DNA from: Salinimonas marina
GTDB taxonomy: Bacteria; Pseudomonadota; Gammaproteobacteria; Enterobacterales; Alteromonadaceae
Assembly: GCF_015644725.1 (NCBI RefSeq)
Contig: NZ_CP064795.1
Span: forward strand, 2,664,501-2,728,500
DNA length: 64,000 bases
Direction of reading: 5' to 3'
Shown: one piece after another, positions 53,798-64,000 of the stretch
Layout: the number at the start of each line of letters is the position of its first letter
Position numbering within the stretch: position 1 is the stretch's first letter
The notes under the pieces: generated by a model
The model's database searches: none
Seen by the model: the letters and a program-made list of their open reading frames with translations, nothing else
Told to the model about the DNA's origin: nothing
Translations under genes and position numbers: made by a program

Positions 53798-54924
53798 CCC
53801 ACCAGCGCCAGTAATACCCCGGCGGCCACAGCCGAGCCCAGTACGCCGGCTACATTGGGTCCCATGGCATGCATCAGCAAAAAGTTATGCGGGTTCGCCT
53901 GCAAGCCAACTTTATTCACCACCCGCGCCGCCATTGGTACGGCCGAGACCCCGGCCGCGCCAATAAGTGGATTGATGGGTGAAGCCGAAAAACGCGCCAT
54001 TAGTTTGGCCATCAGTACCCCGGTAGCGGTACCAATCGCAAATGCGACGGCGCCAAGCCCCAGAATACCTAAGGTCTCTACCGTTAAGAATTTCTCGGCA
54101 GACAACTTCGAGCCCACCGCCAGTCCTAAAAAGATGGTCACTACATTAATAAGTTCATTTTGCGCCGTTCTGCTGAGCCGGTCGACCACCCCACACTCTT
54201 TCATCAGATTACCAAAACAAAACATACCTACCAGCGGCGTGGCCGATGGCAGAAATAAAATGGTCAGCATCAGAACCGCCAGCGGGAAGATGATTTTTTC
54301 CCGTTGCGACACATGCCGTAATTGCTCCATCTTTATCTCGCGTTGCGCCGGCGTCGTCAGAGCTTTCATGATAGGCGGCTGAATAATGGGCACCAGCGCC
54401 ATATAAGAATAAGCTGCTACCGCAATCGCCCCTAACAAATCTGGCGCCAGCCGGGAGGCCAGAAAGATAGCCGTGGGTCCGTCGGCGCCGCCGATAATGG
54501 CAATGGCGCTGGCATCTTGCAGCGTAAACTCAAAGCCGGGCACCGCGTTTAAGGCAATAGCTCCAAATAAGGTCGCAAAAATACCAAACTGCGCCGCGGC
54601 CCCCAGTAACAGCATGCGCGGATTGGCAATCAAGGCTCCAAAATCCGTCATGGCCCCCACGCCCATAAAAATAAGCAACGGGAACACCCCGGTTTCGATA
54701 CCCACGGCATAGATATAGTGCAGCAGACCTTCTGCTTCGGAGAAACCCGCTAGCGGGATATTGGTCAGAATAGCCCCGAAGCCGATGGGGATCAGCAGTA
54801 ACGGCTCGAATTTTTTGACGATAGCCAGATACAACAATAACAGGCCTACCGCCATCATAATGACCTGTTGGAAATGGAAGTGGGCCAGTGCGGTACTGTC
54901 CCAGAGTATGGCAAGTTGTTCCAT
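53794..54924 (-). CDS. oadB: Oxaloacetate decarboxylase beta subunit
   Basis: A 376-residue membrane protein with about ten helices. It couples carboxybiotin decarboxylation to sodium export. Seen: the ion-site motif [17 protein letters not shown], and a C-terminal [18 protein letters not shown] with the conserved loop. It follows oadA by three bases and is the last gene of oadGAB. Confidence 0.95.
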   Translation of the reverse strand: MEQLAILWDSTALAHFHFQQVIMMAVGLLLLYLAIVKKFEPLLLIPIGFGAILTNIPLAGFSEAEGLLHYIYAVGIETGVFPLLIFMGVGAMTDFGALIANPRMLLLGAAAQFGIFATLFGAIALNAVPGFEFTLQDASAIAIIGGADGPTAIFLASRLAPDLLGAIAVAAYSYMALVPIIQPPIMKALTTPAQREIKMEQLRHVSQREKIIFPLAVLMLTILFLPSATPLVGMFCFGNLMKECGVVDRLSRTAQNELINVVTIFLGLAVGSKLSAEKFLTVETLGILGLGAVAFAIGTATGVLMAKLMARFSASPINPLIGAAGVSAVPMAARVVNKVGLQANPHNFLLMHAMGPNVAGVLGSAVAAGVLLALVG

Positions 54925-54927
54925 GGA

Positions 54928-56742
54928 TTAACTAAGCTCTATCAGTGATTGACCGCTGGTGACTGCATCGCCTTCTTTGGCAAGAATACGGGAGACCGTG
55001 CCGGTATAGGCGCTGCGCACTTCGGTTTCCATTTTCATGGCTTCCATAATCATCACCACATCACCATCGTGAATCTCATCGCCTTCACTAATCATCAGTT
55101 TAAATATATTACCCGAAAGCGGCGCTGCGATGGTGTGAGCGGTGCCGGAGGTGTCTTTAGCTTGTGGTGGGGCATTGGTCGTGGTATTGGCGGTGCTGGC
55201 CGCAGCGGGTTTCTGATTGATGGTTTCCAGCTCACCGCTGGCGGCAACTTCAACCTGATAGACTTTCCCATCAACCCGCACATCGTAGCTGGCTGCACCG
55301 GTGGCACTAGCAGCTGGCTCCGACGACTCCGGTTTGGCTGCAGCCACGTTTTCGGCAGACGGTGCCGGCTCAAACGCACTGGCATCACCCCGGTTTTCCA
55401 GAAACTTCAGTCCTATCTGCGGAAACAGCGCATAGGTCAGTACATCATCAATTTTTTCATCCGCCAGACTAAAGGACTTTGTCTGTGCCAGTTCATCCAG
55501 CTCATCTTCAAGTTTATTAAGTTCGGGCTCCAGACGGTCCGCCGGCCGACAGGTAATTGGTTCGGCACCGTCAAGTACTCGCTGTTGTAGTTCTTTGTTT
55601 ACCGGCGCGGCGGTGGCGCCATATTCACCCTTTAGCACCCCAGCGGTTTCTTTGGTGATGCTTTTGTAGCGCTCTTCGGTTAAAACATTCAGTACCGACT
55701 GCGTACCCACAATCTGTGAGGTCGGCGTGACCAGCGGAATAAACCCTAAATCTTCGCGCACTTTGGGTATTTCTTTAAGTACCTCATCAAACTTGTCTTC
55801 GGCGCCCTGCTCTTTAAGCTGGCTTTCCATGTTGGTCAGCATACCACCTGGCACCTGGGCCAGTAAGATACGGGCATCCACGCCTTTAAGGCTGCCTTCA
55901 AATTGTGCGTATTTTTTGCGCACTTCACGAAAATGCGCCGCGATGGGCTCTAACTGTGGCAGCGATATACCCGTGTCCCGTTCAGTCCCTTCGACAATCG
56001 ACACCATGGTTTCGGTCGCCGTATGCCCATAGGTCATGCTCATTGGCGAGATAGCGGTATCGAGCATATCTATGCCCGCATCCACCGCTTTTTGATAGGT
56101 GGCGGTAGAGAGTCCGGTGGTGGCGTGACATTGCATCGCAATAGGCACCTTAACCGTCTCTTTTAAGCCTTTGATCAGTGCTTCGCAGTCATAGGGCTTA
56201 AGCAAACCGGCCATATCTTTAATACAAATAGAATGCACCCCCATGTCTTCCAACTGGCGGGCCATGGTCAGCCAGGTGTCCAGAGTATGTACCGGGCTGA
56301 CGGTATACGATATGGTGCCCTGCGCGTGGGCATCGCAATCGATGGCGGCTTTTATCGCCGTTTCCAGGTTGCGCACATCATTCATGGCATCAAAAATGCG
56401 AAACACATCGACGCCATTGCTATGGGCTCGCTCGACAAACCGTTTTACAACATCGTCTGCATAATGGCGATAGCCCAGCAGGTTTTGCCCACGTAACAAC
56501 ATTTGTTGACGGGTATTGGGCATTGCTGCTTTGAGCTGACGGATACGCTCCCAGGGATCTTCACCTAAATAACGAATACAGGAATCAAACGTGGCCCCGC
56601 CCCAGGACTCTACCGACCAAAAGCCGGCCTCATCCAGTTCTTTGGCAATGGGGAGCATGTCTTCAACACGCATGCGGGTGGCCAGTAAGGACTGGTGAGC
56701 ATCGCGCAGTACCAGTTCGGTTAGCGCCAGAGGTTTAGTCAT
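54928..56742 (-). CDS. oadA: Oxaloacetate decarboxylase alpha subunit
   Basis: A 604-residue biotin protein with a carboxyltransferase TIM barrel at the N-terminus ([19 protein letters not shown], then [13 protein letters not shown]), a PYC_OADA-type region, and an Ala/Thr-rich linker leading to the biotinyl domain with the lysine motif [11 protein letters not shown]. It removes the carboxyl of oxaloacetate, loading it on biotin for OadB. The start at 56742 has GGAG ribosome site; an upstream Met at 56760 belongs to a longer frame. 14 bases from oadG. Confidence 0.95.
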   Translation of the reverse strand: MTKPLALTELVLRDAHQSLLATRMRVEDMLPIAKELDEAGFWSVESWGGATFDSCIRYLGEDPWERIRQLKAAMPNTRQQMLLRGQNLLGYRHYADDVVKRFVERAHSNGVDVFRIFDAMNDVRNLETAIKAAIDCDAHAQGTISYTVSPVHTLDTWLTMARQLEDMGVHSICIKDMAGLLKPYDCEALIKGLKETVKVPIAMQCHATTGLSTATYQKAVDAGIDMLDTAISPMSMTYGHTATETMVSIVEGTERDTGISLPQLEPIAAHFREVRKKYAQFEGSLKGVDARILLAQVPGGMLTNMESQLKEQGAEDKFDEVLKEIPKVREDLGFIPLVTPTSQIVGTQSVLNVLTEERYKSITKETAGVLKGEYGATAAPVNKELQQRVLDGAEPITCRPADRLEPELNKLEDELDELAQTKSFSLADEKIDDVLTYALFPQIGLKFLENRGDASAFEPAPSAENVAAAKPESSEPAASATGAASYDVRVDGKVYQVEVAASGELETINQKPAAASTANTTTNAPPQAKDTSGTAHTIAAPLSGNIFKLMISEGDEIHDGDVVMIMEAMKMETEVRSAYTGTVSRILAKEGDAVTSGQSLIELS

Positions 56743-56756
56743 GATTTCTCCTGATA

Positions 56757-57029
56757 TCACTTATTAGAATGGCGGTGAAGATGGATAGCAGCGCTAATAG
56801 CAGCCACTGTCGCGGGGTCGGGTGAAGCGTCCTGCCTGGAAGCAGCAGCGGGTTTGGGCCGGGGGGTGCGCTGATCGGGGGCGGCTACCGGCCCGGCAAA
56901 TCGCCGACAAAATAATTCTATACTTTTAACGCCGCCAATCAGCAGCGTTAAAAATGCAAATACAAAGCCCATTCCCACCAACATCAGACTGGCGGCTTCA
57001 TAAAGCTGAGCTGTAATCTCACTATTCAT
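56757..57029 (-). CDS. oadG: Oxaloacetate decarboxylase gamma subunit
   Basis: A 90-residue small membrane protein with one N-terminal helix ([20 protein letters not shown]) followed by a Pro/Ala-rich tail, as in OadG proteins, which hold the alpha subunit to the membrane. First of oadGAB. The start at 57029 was chosen over 57086, which has an unsuitable N-terminus. A perfect 16-base inverted repeat lies 75 bases upstream. Confidence 0.83.
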   Translation of the reverse strand: MNSEITAQLYEAASLMLVGMGFVFAFLTLLIGGVKSIELFCRRFAGPVAAPDQRTPRPKPAAASRQDASPDPATVAAISAAIHLHRHSNK

Positions 57030-57102
57030 AACACGCCCATTTTTCTGAGGAATGCATTTAGTAACATGATTGGCCGTTGAGCACAAATCTGAACCGCCAA
57101 AA

Positions 57103-57118
57103 TTGAATACATATTCAA
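57103..57118. promoter_or_regulatory. Perfect inverted repeat upstream of oadG
   Basis: TTGAATACATATTCAA: two seven-base arms around CA. It lies 74 bases before the oadG start and has the size of a dimeric regulator site. The rest of 57030-57363 holds no other gene or RNA. Confidence 0.45.
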
Positions 57119-57363
57119 GAAAAGCGCATATTTTGAGCTAATTCAGCCATTTTGATTTATGCCAGACTGCCGCGCTTTTGGCGTACTCCCCTTCTATGAA
57201 TAGATAATAAGTGAAAAACTCTGCTTTTGTTCACCCAGGCGCAGTAAATTGTCTAGTGAAAGGAATTTGTTGCCAGCTAAAAAATAGGGAAGAACCAACA
57301 CGAGTAGTACGGCCATGAGGAGTTACCGCTGCGAGATACGCCTGGGGATAGGCTTTATAGACG

Positions 57364-57392
57364 AAAAAAACCCACCGCTAGGGTGGGTTTTC
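57364..57392 (-). terminator. Terminator of the tRNA operon
   Basis: AAAACCCACC / GGTGGGTTTT around a five-base loop, with seven Ts after the stem on the minus strand, a few bases past the last tRNA-Arg. Confidence 0.88.
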
Positions 57393-57397
57393 TTATA

Positions 57398-57474
57398 TGG
57401 CGCGTGTGGAAGGATTCGAACCTCCGACCGCCTGGTTCGTAGCCAGGTACTCTATCCAGCTGAGCTACACACGC
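57398..57474 (-). tRNA. tRNA-Arg (anticodon ACG), copy 2
   Basis: Cloverleaf on the minus strand starting GCGTGTGTAGC, anticodon loop CTACGAA (ACG, read as ICG), T loop TTCGAAT and an encoded CCA. Identical in sequence to the copy at 57526-57602. Last in the Ser-Arg-Arg operon. Confidence 0.97.
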
Positions 57475-57525
57475 GTAAAACTTTTACTTATGTATTTTAC
57501 TACACAAGGTGGCATTTGCAAAATA

Positions 57526-57602
57526 TGGCGCGTGTGGAAGGATTCGAACCTCCGACCGCCTGGTTCGTAGCCAGGTACTCTATCCAGCTGAGCTACACAC
57601 GC
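57526..57602 (-). tRNA. tRNA-Arg (anticodon ACG), copy 1
   Basis: Same 77-base sequence as the copy at 57398-57474, with encoded CCA. 51 bases separate the two, and 39 bases separate it from tRNA-Ser. Confidence 0.97.
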
Positions 57603-57639
57603 GCAAAACTTTTTGTTGGTTGCCACATCCAACCTGAAT

Positions 57640-57732
<93 letters not shown>

Positions 57733-57747
57733 GTGACGTGGGGCTGC

Positions 57748-57775
57748 ATTTTACGGATTCACCTGTTGGTGTCAA
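57748..57775 (-). promoter_or_regulatory. Promoter of the tRNA-Ser-Arg-Arg operon
   Basis: Minus strand -35 TTGACA (57775-57770), 16-base spacer, -10 TAAAAT (57753-57748), then GCAGCCCC as a GC-rich discriminator typical of stringent control. Confidence 0.8.
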
Positions 57776-58218
57776 TTCTTTTTTCAAAGAAAAATGCATA
57801 CCCGGTGACAATTTAAGCGAGTTAAAACAATATGCTTCAACCTGGATAGTCAAAGTGAATTTACTCTTTGCCATCCTGCATTAAATTGTCGGACATTAGC
57901 CGGACTTGTCATTAATTAAATGAGAAGTCATAAGAGCGCCTGCCCTGTCAACGCGAAGAATAATAGCAAAGATCTGGCATAAGAAAAACGATAAGATGAA
58001 ACTTTTGAACTGTTTACTCAAAAAGTAACCACAATGGCTGCTTTTTCAACAAAACATGAGCTTATCCCCTGCAAATAGGGGCGGCCAAACCTGCCGAAAT
58101 AATAAAACACTTATTACTTCCCCAGGGCGCCAGGCCGACGCTTTGTTGCTGTAGAGAAGAGCATCGCGGTACCCGGGCATGCGGGGCCAGTATGCTAAAG
58201 CTCCCAAAACATGCGCAC
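57776..58218. other. Stretch without recognised features between tRNA operon and csrA
   Basis: About 440 bases with no supported gene, RNA or repeat. Short hairpins occur but none with family hallmarks. Confidence 0.5.
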
Positions 58219-58248
58219 AAAAAAAGGCCGGTCAATAACCGGCCTTTT
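58219..58248 (-). terminator. Rho-independent terminator of csrA
   Basis: AAAAGGCCGGT / ACCGGCCTTTT around CAATA, followed by seven Ts on the minus strand, 22 bases past csrA. Confidence 0.9.
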
Positions 58249-58270
58249 GATACTACGTGGTTACCTCAGA

Positions 58271-58468
58271 TTACTCTGAATCAGCAGAACCGGCTTGTCC
58301 GCCTTTCTCAGCCTGGATCCGCATGTAGATTTCTTCACGGTGTACCGATACTTCTTTTGGCGCATTAACTCCGATCCGAACCTGGTTGCCTTTCACACCC
58401 AGCACGGTCACAGTGACTTCGTCACCTACCATTAATGTTTCACCCACACGACGAGTCAAAATAAGCAT
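58271..58468 (-). CDS. csrA: Carbon storage regulator CsrA
   Basis: A 65-residue RNA-binding dimer that binds GGA motifs in mRNA leaders. Seen: the N-terminal [18 protein letters not shown] and the conserved [12 protein letters not shown], including the residues for RNA contact. C-terminal tail slightly Gly-rich. It follows alaS by 135 bases, the usual order alaS-csrA. Confidence 0.97.
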   Translation of the reverse strand: MLILTRRVGETLMVGDEVTVTVLGVKGNQVRIGVNAPKEVSVHREEIYMRIQAEKGGQAGSADSE

Positions 58469-58603
58469 TCGTTTGCTCCTGTTCCTTACTTATGGACACT
58501 TCCATTCTTTAACACCCCACACCGGCACGACCCGATGAAGGCAGCAGCGATTCCTTGTTTTTGTGTCACTTGCAAAAACTCGCTGTTTACCTGTCACAGT
58601 AGA

Positions 58604-61201
58604 TTATAGCTTATCTGACAACCAAGCGTTAACAGAGTCGAGTGCAGCGCCCAGATTATCAGGCTGATCGCCCCCGGCCTGAGCCATATCTGGACGGCCG
58701 CCACCTTTTCCGCCTACCTGTCCCGCCAGGAAGTTCACCAGCTCTCCGGCTTTGACATTGGCGGTTAACCCTTTTGTCACCCCGACAATCAGGTTCACCT
58801 TGCTTTCTCCTGCCACCCCTAATACTACGACGCCTTCACCCATTCGGTTTTTAAGATCATCAACCATACCGCGTAATGCTTTGGCCTCGACCCCATCGAG
58901 CTTAGAGACCAGCACCTTGGTACCGTTGATGTCTACCGCCTGGCCGAGCATATCGGCGCCTTGCTGGCTGGCCAGTTTTTGTTTGGCAGCCGCCAGGGCT
59001 TTTTCTAACTCTTTTTGTTGGGTCTGTAACTGACCAATTCTGCTGGTGATACCGGAAATATCACTTTTAAGCAGGCCACTGACTTCAGTAAGCAGCTGCT
59101 GTTGATGTTGTACATGGGCAATGGCCGTCTCACCGGTAATCGCTTCTAAACGACGCACGCCTGAAGCAATACCGCTTTCGCCGACAATTTTAAACAACCC
59201 AATTTCGCCGGTTTGTTGAACATGCGTGCCGCCACACAGTTCGATAGAGAAGGGCCCCATTTTTACCACCCGAACTTTTTCTTCGTACTTTTCGCCAAAT
59301 AAGGCCATCGCACCCGATGCTTTGGCTTCATCCAACTCCATCAGTTCGGTGGTCAGAGTATGGTTTGCCCGAATTTCTTCGTTAACACGTTGTTCGATTA
59401 ACGCCAGCTGTTCACTGGTCAGGGCTTCAAAATGGGAAAAGTCAAAACGCATGCGCTCAGCTTCCACCAGTGAGCCTTTTTGCGTCACATGCTCGCCCAG
59501 TACTTCCCGCAAAGCGGCATGCAGCAAATGCGTGGCACTGTGGTTTTTCTTGATAGCCGCCCGGTTTGAAGCGTCAATACTGGCGCTCACTTTATCGCCT
59601 TTGTGCACGGTGCCGCGCGCGGTACCATAGTGGGCAAACGCATTGCCCATCTTCTTCGTATCGGTAACCACAAATTCGCCATTGGCGACTTCAAGCACGC
59701 CTTTGTCGCCGATCTGACCGCCGGCTTCGGCATAAAAAGGCGTGTTATCCAGCAGGATTACCCCTTCCTGACCGTCGCTGAGCGCTTCGCAAAATTCATC
59801 ATTGCAAATGACTTCCAGCACCTGGCCTTCACCCTGTTCATCGGTATAACCGGTGAATTCAGTCGTATGGTCGGTGGTCAGCTGACTATTATAATTCACC
59901 CCGAAGTTGCTGGCCTGTTGCGCCCGCTGACGCTGTTGTTGCATTGAGGCCTCAAAGCCAGCTTCGTCAATGGTATAGTCCTGCTCGCGGGCCACATCGG
60001 CCGTCAAATCAGCCGGGAAGCCGTACGTATCGTACAACTTGAAGACCACTTCGCCTGGAACAACATCGCCTTCCAGATCACGAAGTACATCATTTAACAT
60101 CGCCATGCCCCGGGACAGGGTCTTGCTGAACTGTTCTTCCTCTACTTTGAGCACTTTTTCAATTACCGGACGCTGATCGGCCAGTTCAGGATAGGCTTCG
60201 CCCATTTCACTGGTTAATGCCTTTACCAGCTTGTAAAAGAAAATATCTTTGGCGCCCAGCTTGTAACCATGACGGACTGCGCGGCGGATAATGCGCCGTA
60301 GTACATAACCGCGACCTTCATTGCCAGGCATCACTCCATCACAAATCAAAAAGCTGCATGAGCGAATATGATCGGCAATCACCCGCAGCGACTTATCTTG
60401 TAAGTCGGTGGTTCCGACTACCTCAGCTGAGGCTTTAATAAGATTCTGAAACAGGTCGATTTCGTAATTGCTGTGCACATCCTGCAAAATAGCAGAAATC
60501 CGCTCCAGGCCCATGCCGGTATCAATTGAAGGCTTAGGCAATGGCGCCATGGTGCCATCTGACTGCTTATTGTACTGCATGAAAACCAGGTTCCAGATTT
60601 CAATAAAGCGGTCACCGTCTTCTTCGGGGGTGCCTGGTGGCCCACCCCAGATGTGTTCGCCGTGGTCATAGAAAATTTCTGAACAGGGACCACAAGGGCC
60701 GGTATCACCCATCGACCAGAAGTTGTCTGAGGTGCTGATACGAATGATTTTTTCTTTGGGTACGCCAATGTGGTTTTCCCAGATATCAAACGCCTCATCG
60801 TCATCACTAAAAACCGTAACTAACAGTTTTTCTTTGGCCAGCCCCAGCTCCTGGGTTAAAAAGTTCCAGGCAAACTCAATCGCCTGTTGCTTGAAATAAT
60901 CGCCAAAGCTAAAGTTACCCATCATTTCAAAAAAGGTATGGTGACGCGCCGTATAACCCACATTTTCTAAATCGTTGTGTTTGCCCCCGGCACGTACACA
61001 GCGCTGTGATGAGGTAGCCCGGGTATAACTGCGTTTCTCTGAGCCTAAAAAGACATCTTTGAACTGGTTCATCCCGGCATTGGTAAATAACAGCGTTGGA
61101 TCGTCTGACGGTACTAACGAGCTACTGGCCACTGGCTGATGACCATGACGTTTGAAATAGTCGATAAACTTCTGACGAATCTGGGCAGTTGATAATGTCA
61201 T
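58604..61201 (-). CDS. alaS: Alanine-tRNA ligase
   Basis: An 865-residue class II synthetase. Seen: the aminoacylation motif region [20 protein letters not shown], the editing-domain His residues in [13 protein letters not shown], and [13 protein letters not shown] with the zinc Cys and His, then a C-terminal oligomerisation part with the Gly-rich [16 protein letters not shown]. It charges tRNA-Ala and clears Ser-tRNA-Ala. Full family length. 135 bases lie between it and recX upstream. Confidence 0.98.
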   Translation of the reverse strand: MTLSTAQIRQKFIDYFKRHGHQPVASSSLVPSDDPTLLFTNAGMNQFKDVFLGSEKRSYTRATSSQRCVRAGGKHNDLENVGYTARHHTFFEMMGNFSFGDYFKQQAIEFAWNFLTQELGLAKEKLLVTVFSDDDEAFDIWENHIGVPKEKIIRISTSDNFWSMGDTGPCGPCSEIFYDHGEHIWGGPPGTPEEDGDRFIEIWNLVFMQYNKQSDGTMAPLPKPSIDTGMGLERISAILQDVHSNYEIDLFQNLIKASAEVVGTTDLQDKSLRVIADHIRSCSFLICDGVMPGNEGRGYVLRRIIRRAVRHGYKLGAKDIFFYKLVKALTSEMGEAYPELADQRPVIEKVLKVEEEQFSKTLSRGMAMLNDVLRDLEGDVVPGEVVFKLYDTYGFPADLTADVAREQDYTIDEAGFEASMQQQRQRAQQASNFGVNYNSQLTTDHTTEFTGYTDEQGEGQVLEVICNDEFCEALSDGQEGVILLDNTPFYAEAGGQIGDKGVLEVANGEFVVTDTKKMGNAFAHYGTARGTVHKGDKVSASIDASNRAAIKKNHSATHLLHAALREVLGEHVTQKGSLVEAERMRFDFSHFEALTSEQLALIEQRVNEEIRANHTLTTELMELDEAKASGAMALFGEKYEEKVRVVKMGPFSIELCGGTHVQQTGEIGLFKIVGESGIASGVRRLEAITGETAIAHVQHQQQLLTEVSGLLKSDISGITSRIGQLQTQQKELEKALAAAKQKLASQQGADMLGQAVDINGTKVLVSKLDGVEAKALRGMVDDLKNRMGEGVVVLGVAGESKVNLIVGVTKGLTANVKAGELVNFLAGQVGGKGGGRPDMAQAGGDQPDNLGAALDSVNAWLSDKL

Positions 61202-61336
61202 TGAGATCCAAACTTCCTATCTAAAACTGTTAATAAACATAAATTAAGAGCGCCACAAAGCCAGTTATGGCAGGCGCTGGGCTGGTGCAACAATACCATG
61301 GAATGCCGGGTTTTGTTAAGCAACTTGCATCGGCAC

Positions 61337-61786
61337 CTAATCGCTATCCATCGCATACTGAATATGGCTTTGATAAAAACCACGGTACTGCAAAAACTGC
61401 ATTTGTTTCTGCTTTTGTTTAAAGTCCCCGGGCTCGCTCAAGCCGTACTTTTTTTCACGTACCGCGCGTGCCAGCTCAAACCAGTCAGGGTCGACCTCAT
61501 CCATCGCCCGCTCCACCATAGCTTCACTGATATCATGCTGATTTAAATCGGCCTTCACCCGACGCGGGCCTACCCCGCGCGCCATCGATGAACGAATTTT
61601 TGCCTCGGCATAGCGCTCATCACTTTGCAGATTGGCTTCACAAAACTCGTTGATTATGGGCAATGCGGTGGCCTCGCTGACCTCTTTTTGAGCCAGCTTT
61701 CGGACAATTTCGGCGATACTATGCTCTCGTCGCGCCAACATGCGGGTAATCGCGTCGATAATGATTTTTCGATCGGGTTCTGACAT
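61337..61786 (-). CDS. recX: Regulatory protein RecX
   Basis: A 149-residue helical protein of the RecX family that inhibits RecA filaments. Seen: repeated three-helix units with ITRMLARREHSIAEIVRKL and SSMARGVGPRRVKADLNQH. Commonly found behind recA; here the upstream gene is a divergent acyltransferase and recA is not in the window. The start at 61786 (MSEPDRK) is used; a TTG at 61810 is an alternative. Confidence 0.9.
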   Translation of the reverse strand: MSEPDRKIIIDAITRMLARREHSIAEIVRKLAQKEVSEATALPIINEFCEANLQSDERYAEAKIRSSMARGVGPRRVKADLNQHDISEAMVERAMDEVDPDWFELARAVREKKYGLSEPGDFKQKQKQMQFLQYRGFYQSHIQYAMDSD

Positions 61787-61869
61787 GGTACTTTGGCTAT
61801 CACAGGGCAAACTTTTATTCCCTTTTTACAATAACGATAAATTCACACCCTGCGGCGCATCGTTTCTTT

Positions 61870-63048
61870 ATGGGATACCAGACATCATTTTTCAATAGCA
61901 TTTCGCAAATTCCGCGCAGCCAGTGGCAGAATCTAAGCGCAGCGGCGAATCCGTTTTTACGCTATGAGTTTTTGTTAGGATTAGAACAACATCAGTGCGT
62001 AGGTGAAAATACCGGTTGGCAGCCTTATTTTGCGGTACTGCATGATGGCCCGACCCTGATTGCGGCCATGCCCGGCTACTTAAAAACAGACAGTTATGGA
62101 GAGTATGTTTTTGATCAGGGCTGGGCACAGGCCTATCATCAGCATGGCTTGAACTACTATCCGAAATGGATTAGTGCGATTCCATTTACCCCGGTAACCG
62201 GCCCACGTATGCTGGTCCACCCTGATTATCCGGGGCAACAGGTGCGTACGCAGTTGTGCACCGATATCAGTGTTTTGCTACAGTCCAGGGTGTCGTCGCT
62301 GCATCTGCTTTTCCCCCCGGCCGGTAATCCTGCCCCTAGCGCCGACTGGCACTCGCGCTACAGTGTACAGTTTCAGTGGTACAACTATGAGTATCAGCAA
62401 TTTGATGATTTTCTGGCGGCCCTGACTTCTCGTAAGCGCCGGTCTTTCAAAAAGTCCCGACAGCAACTTACCCGGCAACACATTCATATTGAACGCAAAA
62501 CATGTGAAGCCATCACGGCCCGCGATATCGACTTTTTCATTTTGTGTTACCAGCGTACTTACCTCAAACGCAGCGGTCATACCGGTTATCTCAGTGAAGG
62601 TTTCTTGCGCGAGCTATTTACCGTTATGGCAGATAGCGTGTTACTGGTGATTGCCTATGAGCAACAACAACCTTGTGCCAGCGCGTTGTTCTTTTTTGAT
62701 AGCAACGGGTTATACGGACGCTACTGGGGCGCCACCCATGAGATTGACGGGCTGCATTTTGAATGTTGTTATTTTCAGGGCATTGAATTTGCCATTGAGC
62801 AGCAACTGCCGATGTTTAATCCCGGCACCCAGGGTGAGCATAAAATATTGCGCGGTTTTGAGCCGGTTATATGCTGCTCGCACCATTATTTATACGAGCC
62901 TGCGTTTCATGCAGCAGTGGGCGATTTTGTGCAACGGGAAACCCCCGCTATCGAAGCGTATTATGAGCAGGCCCGAAGTATTTTACCGTTCAATGACGCC
63001 TTTACATCGCGTCTTGTTACTACCACAACACTGTCTGTCATACCCTGA
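61870..63048 (+). CDS. FemAB/GNAT-like peptidoglycan acyltransferase family protein
   Basis: A 392-residue protein of the COG3146 / peptidogalycan-type family (PF04339-like). Seen: an N-terminal domain with NPFLRYEFLLGLEQHQ, a middle stretch DDFLAALTSRKRRSFKKSRQ with the conserved basic segment, and MFNPGTQGEHKILRGFEP as the C-terminal motif. The fold is a GNAT/FemAB pair; the substrate is not known, and the name is not a proven role. Alone on the plus strand between recX and the peptidase gene, with 29 bases to the latter. Confidence 0.83.
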   Translation: MGYQTSFFNSISQIPRSQWQNLSAAANPFLRYEFLLGLEQHQCVGENTGWQPYFAVLHDGPTLIAAMPGYLKTDSYGEYVFDQGWAQAYHQHGLNYYPKWISAIPFTPVTGPRMLVHPDYPGQQVRTQLCTDISVLLQSRVSSLHLLFPPAGNPAPSADWHSRYSVQFQWYNYEYQQFDDFLAALTSRKRRSFKKSRQQLTRQHIHIERKTCEAITARDIDFFILCYQRTYLKRSGHTGYLSEGFLRELFTVMADSVLLVIAYEQQQPCASALFFFDSNGLYGRYWGATHEIDGLHFECCYFQGIEFAIEQQLPMFNPGTQGEHKILRGFEPVICCSHHYLYEPAFHAAVGDFVQRETPAIEAYYEQARSILPFNDAFTSRLVTTTTLSVIP

Positions 63049-63077
63049 CAGCATCACCAAAAAACAGAGAAACAATA

Positions 63078-64000
63078 ATGAAATATAGTGTAATTGCCGC
63101 CATGGTGGCAGCATCTCTGGGACTGACCGGTTGCGGCCAGTCGGAACAGAGCCAACAACAGGTCAAAACCGAAACCACCGCCCAAAACCAGGGTGAAGCC
63201 GAGCTAGGCACCTTTGGGGTGGATTTAAGTGCAATGGATAGATCGGTTGACCCGGGCGAAGATTTCTTCCGTTATGCCAGCGGCAACTGGTACGACAATT
63301 TTGAACTGCCTGCCGATAAAGTGCGCCATGGCGCCTTCACAGTGCTTCGCGATCGTAGCCAGGAGCAGGTCAAAACCATCATTGATGACATCATGGCGAA
63401 AGAAAATTTGAATGCCGATGAACAGATGATCCATGATTACTACACCGCTTATATGGATGTAGAGAGCATCAATAAAAAAGGCATTGAGCCCATTGCCGAT
63501 GTGCTGGACAAGATTGCAGCGGCTGAGAATCAACAGGATTTGACCCGCTTGTTTGGTAATGCCTGGTTATATGGTAATGCCACACCTATTTATGCCGGTC
63601 TTTGGTATAACCGCCTGGATCCTAACGAGTATCAGGTGTCCATTGGTGTGGGTGGCTTAGGTCTGCCTGATCGTGACTATTATTTATCTGACCAGCCCCG
63701 CTTCAAGGACATCCGCACAGCCTATCTGAAACATATTGAACAAATGCTTGGCTTTGCCAAGACGGAAAATTCGTCAGAAAAAGCTAAAGCGATACTGGCA
63801 CTGGAAACAAAAATTGCTGAAGCGCAATGGCCCCGTGAAAAACGTCGCGACCGGGATCTGACACTCAACCAGATTGAACGGGCGGAATTGTCAGACTCCT
63901 ATAATGGTTTTGACTGGGATTTGTATTTCGAACAAACCGGCCTGCAAGCGCCACAGGTCAATGTCACCACGCCAGAGCCGGTTAAAGAAGTCATCAAATT
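63078..64000 (+). CDS. M13 family metallopeptidase lipoprotein (partial, cut by window edge)
   Basis: The first 307 codons of a lipoprotein with signal and lipobox GLTGC (Cys at residue 19), followed by the M13 N-terminal domain: SVDPGEDFFRYASGNW, and later LGLPDRDYYL, typical of neprilysin/PepO-like zinc endopeptidases. The zinc site lies beyond the window. It digests short peptides outside the cytoplasm. The ATG at 63078 is 29 bases after the acyltransferase stop. Confidence 0.92.
   Translation, partial: MKYSVIAAMVAASLGLTGCGQSEQSQQQVKTETTAQNQGEAELGTFGVDLSAMDRSVDPGEDFFRYASGNWYDNFELPADKVRHGAFTVLRDRSQEQVKTIIDDIMAKENLNADEQMIHDYYTAYMDVESINKKGIEPIADVLDKIAAAENQQDLTRLFGNAWLYGNATPIYAGLWYNRLDPNEYQVSIGVGGLGLPDRDYYLSDQPRFKDIRTAYLKHIEQMLGFAKTENSSEKAKAILALETKIAEAQWPREKRRDRDLTLNQIERAELSDSYNGFDWDLYFEQTGLQAPQVNVTTPEPVKEVIK

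Noticed and set aside
58488..58510. Extra copy of the TGGACAC box near csrA
   Set aside because: A single TATGGACACTTCC without the surrounding unit; chance is sufficient.

Overview
The window looks like a chromosomal segment of a marine gammaproteobacterium, most likely in Alteromonadales (Alteromonadaceae-like). This rests on gene content: abundant large TonB-dependent receptors (TBDRs), a TonB module of the DUF3450/long-ExbB/ExbB/ExbD/TonB/TPR type, holD-rimI, psp beside sap, recX-alaS-csrA, and a complete phenylalanine/tyrosine degradation cluster. Genus and species cannot be fixed from the sequence alone. Nearly all of it is ordinary chromosome; no insertion sequence, phage, CRISPR array or integrase was seen.

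Left part (1-16700). A cNMP/CBS/DUF294 protein and a DEDDh exonuclease form an overlapping pair. A tiny 2OG-Fe(II) oxygenase, a serine/proline-rich lipoprotein with a glycosidase-like core, holD-rimI and tRNA-Trp follow. A four-gene thiamine operon (TBDR, thiamine-binding YkoF-like protein, PnuT-type permease, kinase) sits behind a TPP riboswitch with its own promoter and a ribosome-site-masking hairpin. Next come an AraC-HDOD fusion regulator, an acyl-CoA thioesterase and tmcA. From 15290 to 16325 lies a non-coding array of degenerate direct repeats built on the box TGGACACYCAC, arranged in a higher-order pattern; it is the least explained structure here.

Middle (16700-35300). A six-gene TonB energy-transduction operon is followed by two convergent Fe/2OG oxygenase genes and three tandem paralogous TBDRs. 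Two of the TBDRs keep the same promoter and leader. The third is broken by a stop codon and a one-base deletion. One of the oxygenase genes (a TPR fusion) also carries a one-base deletion.

Amino-acid catabolism (35400-45500). Tryptophan 2,3-dioxygenase, a ComFB-like protein, the 4.5S SRP RNA, leucine dehydrogenase with a divergent Lrp regulator, then maiA-fahA-hmgA-hpd, tyrR and phhA. Together the last six turn phenylalanine into fumarate and acetoacetate. A perfect TyrR box precedes tyrR and a weaker one precedes phhA.

Envelope stress and transport (45600-57100). pspABC with a candidate sigma-54 promoter, divergent pspF, then sapABCDF (sapD reads with a one-base deletion), and oadGAB, the sodium-pumping oxaloacetate decarboxylase.

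Right end (57300-64000). A Ser-Arg-Arg tRNA operon, csrA, alaS, recX (without recA), a FemAB/GNAT-like acyltransferase and the start of an M13 metallopeptidase lipoprotein.

Three genes (TPR-oxygenase, third TBDR, sapD) each lack exactly one base relative to an intact frame, two of them in short A/T runs. Assembly error and true decay cannot be separated from the sequence alone.
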